Shown in pieces: positions 63,809 to 64,000 of a stretch of DNA of 64,000 nucleotides. Source of the DNA: Vibrio crassostreae 9ZC13 (GTDB taxonomy: Bacteria; Pseudomonadota; Gammaproteobacteria; Enterobacterales; Vibrionaceae); contig NZ_AJYZ02000002.1 in NCBI RefSeq assembly GCF_000272045.2, forward strand, positions 124,001 to 188,000, in the 5' to 3' direction. How positions within the stretch are numbered: the stretch's first letter is position 1; each line of letters starts with the position of its first letter. The notes under the pieces were generated by a model. The model had not been told where the DNA came from. It searched no databases and saw only the letters and a list, made by a program, of their open reading frames with translations. The position numbers were made by a program, and so were the translations under genes.

Positions 63809-64000
63809 TTAAGCGATATTTACAGGAGGTGAGCGTGCCAAATAAGCGAAATATAGCCGCTGTAGTGAAGTTACTGACTCTGTAATAGCGACAGTAAATT
63901 CCGAATGGAACTCTGGAATCTGTGGTAGTGAGTGCGCTGTGATGAACTGATTAAGCGAAAACAGCTCACAATGGTGTGAAGTGTGGTGCTCTGGTGCGAT
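63809..64000 (-). CDS. Partial gene upstream of zrgA (DUF2607-like)
   Basis: The minus frame is open from the window end to the stop at 63809–63811, 63 residues ending RLYFAYLARSPPVNIA. His-rich near the visible start (APEHHTSHHCELF). The tail and position resemble the small DUF2607/DUF2946 membrane-associated proteins that accompany zrgA in vibrios; assignment tentative. The 40-base gap to zrgA suggests cotranscription. Confidence 0.55.
   Translation of the reverse strand: MAPEHHTSHHCELFSLNQFITAHSLPQIPEFHSEFTVAITESVTSLQRLYFAYLARSPPVNIA

Overview
The window looks like chromosome 1 of a marine Vibrio, probably near the Splendidus clade. The proteins read as typical Vibrio, and gene order follows Vibrio cholerae across several blocks (ast–crp–prkB–yheUT–kefGB–slyD–slyX–fkpA–yheO–tus–str–S10–spc–alpha, then cysDN–SLC13–cysC–zrg). 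The genus call is firm; the species is inference. No tRNA, rRNA, prophage or CRISPR array was seen.

Layout. 1–657 is the 3' end of an extracellular nuclease with a GlyGly-CTERM tail. 858–6741 holds pabA and the arginine block argD, astA, astD plus a DUF1338 protein: biosynthesis and succinyl-transferase catabolism of arginine share the aminotransferase. 6919–19672 holds crp, prkB, yheU, yheT, a TIGR02444 protein, the ABC-F protein YheS, the KefGB potassium efflux system, YheV, two FKBP chaperones (SlyD, FkpA), an Ntn asparaginase, SlyX and a WD40 lipoprotein. A complete ISL3-like insertion sequence (19745–21036) sits in the T-tract of the fkpA terminator and is flanked by an 8-bp target duplication.

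21178–41750 is translation-related: a YheO-type regulator, tusDCB (tRNA thiolation), then the str operon (rpsL, rpsG, fusA, tuf), S10 operon, spc operon with secY and rpmJ, and alpha operon with rpoA. 41890–41956 is a heptanucleotide tandem repeat just after the alpha terminator.

42037–51390 is more accessory: a DUF2780 lipoprotein, FklB, an OapA/YtfB-like LysM protein, an EamA exporter, ElaA, a Crp/Fnr regulator, and a compact six-gene minus-strand operon (DedA, ATP-grasp, DinB-fold, NRDE/TANGO2, YHS, OlsF-like double acyltransferase). That operon is the best candidate for an undescribed system, plausibly an aminolipid pathway.

51674–58893 holds a nucleotidase lipoprotein (cpdB) and the sulfate activation genes cysD, cysN, an SLC13 permease and cysC. 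59057–64000 holds a TIGR03899 protein, a 34-residue membrane peptide with a strong ribosome binding site, and a zinc-uptake-type operon (His-rich ZrgA, ABC ATPase, FtsX-type permease, DUF3299 protein, and a partial upstream gene running off the window).
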